Source of the DNA: Bryoerythrophyllum caledonicum | Taxonomy: Eukaryota; Streptophyta; Bryopsida; Pottiales; Pottiaceae | Assembly: GCA_963971425.1 (NCBI GenBank) | Contig: OZ020523.1 | Location: forward strand, 18,581,105 to 18,645,104 | Length of the DNA: 64,000 nt | Direction of reading: 5' to 3' | In this document: piece by piece, positions 62,440-64,000 of the stretch | Layout of the letters: each line of letters starts with the position of its first letter | How positions within the stretch are numbered: the first letter of the stretch is position 1 | Position numbers and translations under genes: made by a program | Notes under the pieces: generated by a model | Databases searched by the model: none | Seen by the model: only the letters and a program-made list of their open reading frames with translations | Told to the model about the DNA's origin: nothing

Positions 62440-64000
62440 ACCTCTCATCTAAAATTCAATCACCTATACGTTCTCCAACGCCTTGCCAAATACTTTGCTA
62501 TCCTTGAAATTTGCCATCAACTCTTGAAATTTCAAGTTAAATACAAGAACAACCAAGTCTAGTCAATCTTGTGTTGTTTGTCATGGTTTCATTTCTCTTA
62601 TTATCTCAAGCCATTTTGGGCTACTCATGGACGTCACAAAAGGTCTGGCTGTCTAAACGTGCACACAATGGTCATGACGTCCATATAGCGCTCATTCATT
62701 TGATGGTGGCCTACCAAAAAAATGACAGCAAAAAGAGCCACTAACGGATTTTATGCCGCATCATGGTCGCCAACATTCATGGCATCCACTACTCTGCTGT
62801 AAAGTTTGCATCACAAGTCTAGTTGATTATTCCTAATGAAGTTGAACCAATTATGTTTAAAGCACGCTCATGCGTCCATCATATATTGTTGTAACAAGCG
62901 GTCATCATAGAATATGCCGTCATTGCCATTAAACTGGTGAAGCATGTATGCATTAAAATGCATCTACGTCACTCTCTTCCATCTGCCTCTGCCTCTATCT
63001 CTAATTGCATTTCAATCCACTTTCACAAACTCTGAGCCTTCATATTAAAAGCCTATTAATGGGGTGTTTGGAAACTATCCTTGACTCCATCAGGAAAGAA
63101 AAGCACCTAATGTTGTGGCCAATATGCATAATACAAAACTAGGATACTTTGAAGACGCACATTCACCGTCTTGACAATAATATGTCAATATGACGTGTTG
63201 CCATAATAGCCGTGACCAACCATAATCAAGCCAACATTATTTGTGTAGAGATGTTGTACCTTCATTGGTCTTGAGATCGCATAGTCAACAAACGGAATTC
63301 CATGTATACTACCGGTTGCTATATTATTAATTGACAAATATTTTAAAGTATTTGTACGGAAGGAGTGTGCTCTAGCAACACGTTTCAAAGAAACTCTATA
63401 ATATTACAATCCAGACTTTCAAAAGTTCTCATTCGTCCATTTAGAGCAGTTTGCTTATCGACAAAATATAATTGTAAAACTTGTGATCTACCCCTTTTGC
63501 TCGCAACGGGTTGCCTATTCTATAATACAATGCACCTTGAATTTGGAAGGTGTAGTTTCCGCCTTAGGCAAAACGTTGATCAATATTGGCTCCAAGAGAT
63601 ATAAATGCCAAAGCGTTGTTGTATGCTTGGATGGATCCTTGAAATCTTTGTTTCTCGTGTATCTTTTTACAGCAAGCCTCGCCACGGCTGAGGAAGCCTG
63701 GAGACCCCATCAATTGTGGAAGCTCAACCTTTCTTTGACTGTAAAATATAGTGATTAGCAGGTTGGCTTTTATTTAGCCCCTTCCAATGATGTGCTCCTC
63801 ATCCAGTGCAAAGCGCAACGGGTACCAAAGCAGATATTCATTTATTGAAGTACATGCCAAATGCTACTAGCCACATCATGAACCACACGATGTGCCAATG
63901 ACAAACCTGGGAGCCTCCTTCAACAAGGTGCTCTTTCAACGTGGTGCACTGTCTTATTCAAGTTCAATGTTTATTGGCCCAGCCGATTTTTGCAAACTTA
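62440..64000. other. Right-hand intergenic region without a recognised gene
   Basis: This is AT-rich DNA with small ORFs (63365-63604 and 63483-63758 are the longest) and no family signal. Stretches at 62,620-62,780 ('atggacgtcac', 'tcatggtcgcc') look like degraded DNA-transposon ends, similar in style to 880-1260. No RNA gene seen. Confidence 0.4.

Overview
The window looks like nuclear DNA of a streptophyte, most likely a non-seed land plant or a charophyte alga. It has spliceosomal genes with many introns, germin-like and CYSTM-type plant proteins, and dense plant-type transposons. Its key marker is a phosphodiesterase/adenylyl cyclase fusion of the CAPE type, known from plant lineages with swimming sperm. 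I cannot name the species.

Layout. 0-14 kb is accessory DNA. A minus-strand, multi-exon but stop-interrupted gene (about 7.84 to 2.53 kb) joins a ParB-like domain to a beta-class DNA N4/N6-methyltransferase-like domain. One of its introns holds a 7-copy, ~140-bp tandem array of hairpins. Divergent from it (9.7-13.6 kb) is a MULE-like transposase with a WRKY/GCM-type zinc finger and a SWIM-type zinc-finger ORF, interrupted by a 0.3-kb hairpin. 14-31.3 kb is a decayed Ty3/gypsy landscape: gag with CCHC knuckles, protease, RT, RNase H and integrase, then extra non-pol ORFs and one recognisable LTR. A 4.05-kb hAT-type foldback element is inserted near its 5' side, with an 8-bp target duplication and 1-kb inverted arms. 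31.3-35.1 kb is AT-rich intergenic DNA with a 193-bp tandem duplication.

35.1-53 kb holds the host genes on the plus strand. They are an 11-exon MASE1-type hybrid histidine kinase with a receiver domain (1094 aa), a small CYSTM-like protein (140 aa), and a CAPE gene of at least 17 exons (1297 aa modelled). The CAPE product runs PDE, membrane/voltage-sensor-like segments, then class III adenylyl cyclase. A germin-like cupin follows on the minus strand at 53.4-54.1 kb.

55.5-64 kb is repeats again: a Helitron helicase remnant, and a complete but decayed PIF/Harbinger element (58,063-62,436, TAA target duplication) with its transposase and its Myb/NAM-associated second ORF.

Themes. (1) The ParB-methyltransferase gene beside a divergent transposase, with hairpin arrays in and around it, is the best candidate for an undescribed system. 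(2) Hairpin elements sharing a GGCATCTAC...GTAGATGCC-like core recur at five places. (3) In-frame stops in the transposon genes are strongly biased to TAG, in contexts consistent with CHG cytosine deamination. Exon boundaries were read by eye from GT-AG sites and family motifs. No searches or alignments were run.
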